Below the pieces are notes generated by a model. That model did not search any database. It was not told the origin of the DNA and saw nothing but the letters and a program-made list of their open reading frames with translations. This document shows, in pieces, positions 61,995-64,000 of a stretch of 64,000 nt of DNA (the stretch's first letter is position 1; each line of letters starts with the position of its first letter). This DNA is from Gammaproteobacteria bacterium (GTDB taxonomy: Bacteria > Pseudomonadota > Gammaproteobacteria > Pseudomonadales > Halieaceae), in NCBI GenBank assembly GCA_030427485.1, contig JAUICG010000015.1, positions 1 to 64,000 on the forward strand. The letters are read 5' to 3'. Made by a program: the position numbers and the translations under genes.

Positions 61995-63284
61995 CTACTT
62001 CAGGATGACCGGTATGGCCGACATGCCGCGCTGTTCCAGCCCGCCCAACAGTTGTGGTTGCGGTGCGTCGGGGTCCAGCACCATGTTCGGGAAGCGGTCC
62101 ATAAGTCCCTCGATGGCAACGATCATTTCCTGTTTCGACACTTCCAGCCCGAGGCAGCGGTGCGGCCCCATGCCGAAACCGAGGTGCGACTGCTGGCCGC
62201 GCGGGCGGTGGATGTCGTACACGTCAGGGTTCTCCCACACGGCCGGATCGCGGTTCGCCGCGCCCAGGCACATATCCAGCCGCGAACCGGCGGGGATCGT
62301 GACCCCGTCGAGTTCGACGGTTTCCTTCACCAACCGCTGGAACACCGGGTCGGTCGGCATAAAGCGCGCGCCCTCCTCGATGGCCGGCTCAATCAGGCTG
62401 CGATCGTCGCGGCAGTCCTCCCAGAAACGGTAGTTGGTCAACAGCTGGTAAAGGGTAATGCCGAGCTGGCGCCAGGTGGTACCGCCGCCGGCGAGGATGA
62501 TCAGGCGGCAGTAGGCAAATATCTCATCGTCGTCCAGCGGTCGCTTGCCGCCGTCTTCCAGCTCGAGTTCGCAGGCCAGCAACGCTGACACCACGTCGTC
62601 TTCCGGCCTGGCCCGGCGTGCGGTGATCACCTCTTTCAGCATGCGCTGCACTTCCGCCGACGCTTTCATCACCTCCTCGATCGGCAGCGTACGCGCCATC
62701 ATGCTCTTCTGCAGGTGTACGCGGAAAGTCAGTGCGTCGTCGCCTTCCAGACCCATGCCCTGAGTGACGATGCTGACCGGCAGGCGCGCGCAAAGGTCGA
62801 GATTGAGGTCGGACTTCTCCATCGTCTGCAGCCGGTCGAGCAGTGCGGCGACGGAGTTTTTGATCCAGTTTTTGCGCCACCAGTTGATCGCGCGCGGGCG
62901 GATGAACATCGGCTGCACCATCTTGCGGTAGCGCTGGTGCTCGTCGCCCACCATCTTCAGGATCACCTTGCCCAACTGGCGCACGCCCGGGCTCTCTTCA
63001 TATACCTCGGAGGAGAACAGCAGGTTCTCGCGCAGCGCGCGGTTGCACAGCGCGTAATTGAGCACGGTGTAGTGCGGGCGCTCGTTCTCGTACATCGTAT
63101 GGGGAGCGGGCGGCAAGTTGAGCAATTCACGCAGGGAACCTTTCATTACCGGGTGCTGGTCGCGCAGTGCATTCATGCCAGGGGTGAGGTCGCCGAATAC
63201 GTCACCGCCGTGGGAGGTGGCTTCCTTGACGACATCGAACAATTCAGCGTAGCGGGCGTCTTCGGCGGTCAATGAACTGGCCAT
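61995..63284 (-). CDS. Cytochrome P450 with atypical I-helix
   Basis: 429 aa; AAGGAG nine bases upstream of the ATG. ExxR is E304-R307 and the haem loop FGMGPHRCLG (370-379) with Cys377. The I-helix oxygen-activation motif is AGGGTT (265-270): the conserved acidic residue of (A/G)Gx(D/E)T(T/S) is Gly268. This is a clear departure from the other two P450s here. It may handle oxygen delivery differently or use an acid from the substrate. 19 bases after the TetR stop, and first enzyme of that operon. Confidence 0.92.
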   Translation of the reverse strand: MASSLTAEDARYAELFDVVKEATSHGGDVFGDLTPGMNALRDQHPVMKGSLRELLNLPPAPHTMYENERPHYTVLNYALCNRALRENLLFSSEVYEESPGVRQLGKVILKMVGDEHQRYRKMVQPMFIRPRAINWWRKNWIKNSVAALLDRLQTMEKSDLNLDLCARLPVSIVTQGMGLEGDDALTFRVHLQKSMMARTLPIEEVMKASAEVQRMLKEVITARRARPEDDVVSALLACELELEDGGKRPLDDDEIFAYCRLIILAGGGTTWRQLGITLYQLLTNYRFWEDCRDDRSLIEPAIEEGARFMPTDPVFQRLVKETVELDGVTIPAGSRLDMCLGAANRDPAVWENPDVYDIHRPRGQQSHLGFGMGPHRCLGLEVSKQEMIVAIEGLMDRFPNMVLDPDAPQPQLLGGLEQRGMSAIPVILK

Positions 63285-63303
63285 GGTTGTTTGCTCCTTG
63301 AAT

Positions 63304-63948
63304 TCAAGCTGTGTGATTGCGTACGCCGGCAACCGCGGCGCCCGCAAGGGTCACGTCGATAACGGCTTCTATATAGTCGCGCTCCACGTTCTCACCGAAC
63401 GTCAGCAGGCGCCGCAGTATGGGCGCGGAGAACATGTCGCCGATCAGCTCCGCATCGACCGCCCTGGGTAATTCACCGCGTTCTATCGCGCGCTGTACCA
63501 GCCGTGTGCGAAACGCTCGCTCGCGCAGGTAGAGCTTGCGGGCCACCGCTTCCACTTCGGGATCGGTGCGACCCGACAAGGCGGTGAAAATACCGCGCCA
63601 CATCGACGTTTGGGCGAGCGTTACCATGTTCGAGAGATAGGCGAGAATATCGCCCCTCAGGCTCCCCGTTTCGGGCATGGGGCGTTCGGTCTGGAAATGG
63701 GAATCGAGCGTATCGGACACCAGCACGGCCTTGGTGGGCCAGCGGCGGTAGATCGTGGTTTTATTCACACCGGCCCGCTCCGCAACTTCGTCCACCCGCA
63801 GGTTGGCGTAGCCAACGCGGTTGAGTTCCTCGCCCGTGGCCCGCAGCACGCTGGCGACCACTTTTGCCGCCCGGCCCTGTCGCTGGATGCCGTTGGTACG
63901 GCGGTCGCCGGCCTGCGCTTTCGCAACTGCTGTTGTTTTGGCATTCAC
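63304..63948 (-). CDS. TetR-family transcriptional repressor
   Basis: 214 aa. N-terminal helix-turn-helix (about residues 50-70, LRVDEVAERAGVNKTTIYRRW) with the usual TetR sequence; the C-terminal helical ligand domain is divergent. First gene of the operon, with the P450 gene only 19 bases downstream, so it likely controls itself and the operon. No clear palindromic operator is visible in the short upstream stretch in this window (63949-64000). Confidence 0.92.
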   Translation of the reverse strand: MNAKTTAVAKAQAGDRRTNGIQRQGRAAKVVASVLRATGEELNRVGYANLRVDEVAERAGVNKTTIYRRWPTKAVLVSDTLDSHFQTERPMPETGSLRGDILAYLSNMVTLAQTSMWRGIFTALSGRTDPEVEAVARKLYLRERAFRTRLVQRAIERGELPRAVDAELIGDMFSAPILRRLLTFGENVERDYIEAVIDVTLAGAAVAGVRNHTA

Positions 63949-64000
63949 CTGGAATTACCACCTGCCCCTCACTGGCTTGTGCACCAAAGAGTAGGACTCA

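Noticed and set aside
63297..63308. 12-base palindrome CTTGAATTCAAG at the TetR/P450 junction
   Set aside because: A palindrome of this size is expected several times by chance in 64 kb, and it overlaps the TetR stop codon rather than a promoter.
51301..63948. Terpenoid or polyketide biosynthetic cluster
   Set aside because: No terpene synthase, polyketide synthase or NRPS; the acyl-CoA dehydrogenase, aldolase-like and TonB genes in the wider region point to degradation.

Overview
The window is a dense, high-GC (roughly 60-65% by eye) bacterial chromosome segment with about fifty protein genes. I see no rRNA, tRNA, phage, transposase or CRISPR array. Three TonB-dependent receptors, an HME-RND copper/silver efflux set, a PliI-type lysozyme inhibitor, a wax ester synthase-like protein and many lipid/isoprenoid catabolic enzymes suggest an aerobic gammaproteobacterium, probably marine (Halieaceae/Spongiibacteraceae-like). 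No phylogenetic marker is present, so this placement is inference.

Region 1 (1-13300): a divergent wax ester synthase/DGAT homologue; a very large membrane-anchored beta-propeller/HEAT/cytochrome c protein; and, facing it, a DCC1-lipase maturation factor fusion, a ThuA protein, a Stf0-like sulfotransferase and a TonB receptor. A lipoprotein amidohydrolase follows on the other strand. Region 2 (13413-19803): copper/silver efflux genes cusA, cusB and cusC joined by short overlaps, with a CopL-like Cys/His-rich protein upstream.

Region 3 (19909-34498, minus strand): a long catabolic cluster. In transcription order it holds a cyclase-family hydrolase, a Baeyer-Villiger monooxygenase, an NTF2-like protein, two acyl-CoA dehydrogenase subunits, an acyl-CoA synthetase, a SnoaL-like protein, a crotonase lacking both catalytic glutamates, a P450, a conserved unknown, an EthD protein and a TonB receptor. 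A long palindromic repeat splits it at 26541-26654. Divergent to it are a P450 and a fructosamine-kinase-like gene (34754-36938), with an AT-rich palindrome in the shared promoter region.

Region 4 (37216-39619): an NTF2-like protein, PliI, a dihaem cytochrome c and a zincin. Region 5 (39671-51264): APH-type kinase, 3-ketosteroid dehydrogenase-like flavoprotein, adrenodoxin-type ferredoxin, Rieske oxygenase and TonB receptor, then a LysR regulator divergent from a large arylsulfatase, followed by a dienelactone hydrolase. Region 6 (51301-63948): an epimerase coupled to a conserved unknown, a SnoaL-like protein and an acyl-CoA synthetase; then a tight operon headed by a TetR regulator: P450, aldehyde dehydrogenase, SDR, a Cys-less thiolase overlapping a DUF35 protein (steroid-aldolase-like pair), amidohydrolase, DDN-family reductase and APH-type kinase.

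Taken together the genes look like several modules for uptake (TonB receptors), desulfation, oxygenation (three P450s, BVMO, Rieske), CoA activation, beta-oxidation and retro-aldol side-chain removal of a polycyclic isoprenoid or steroid-like compound. The substrate cannot be read from the sequence. Several enzymes have altered catalytic motifs, and these are the most interesting part of the window.
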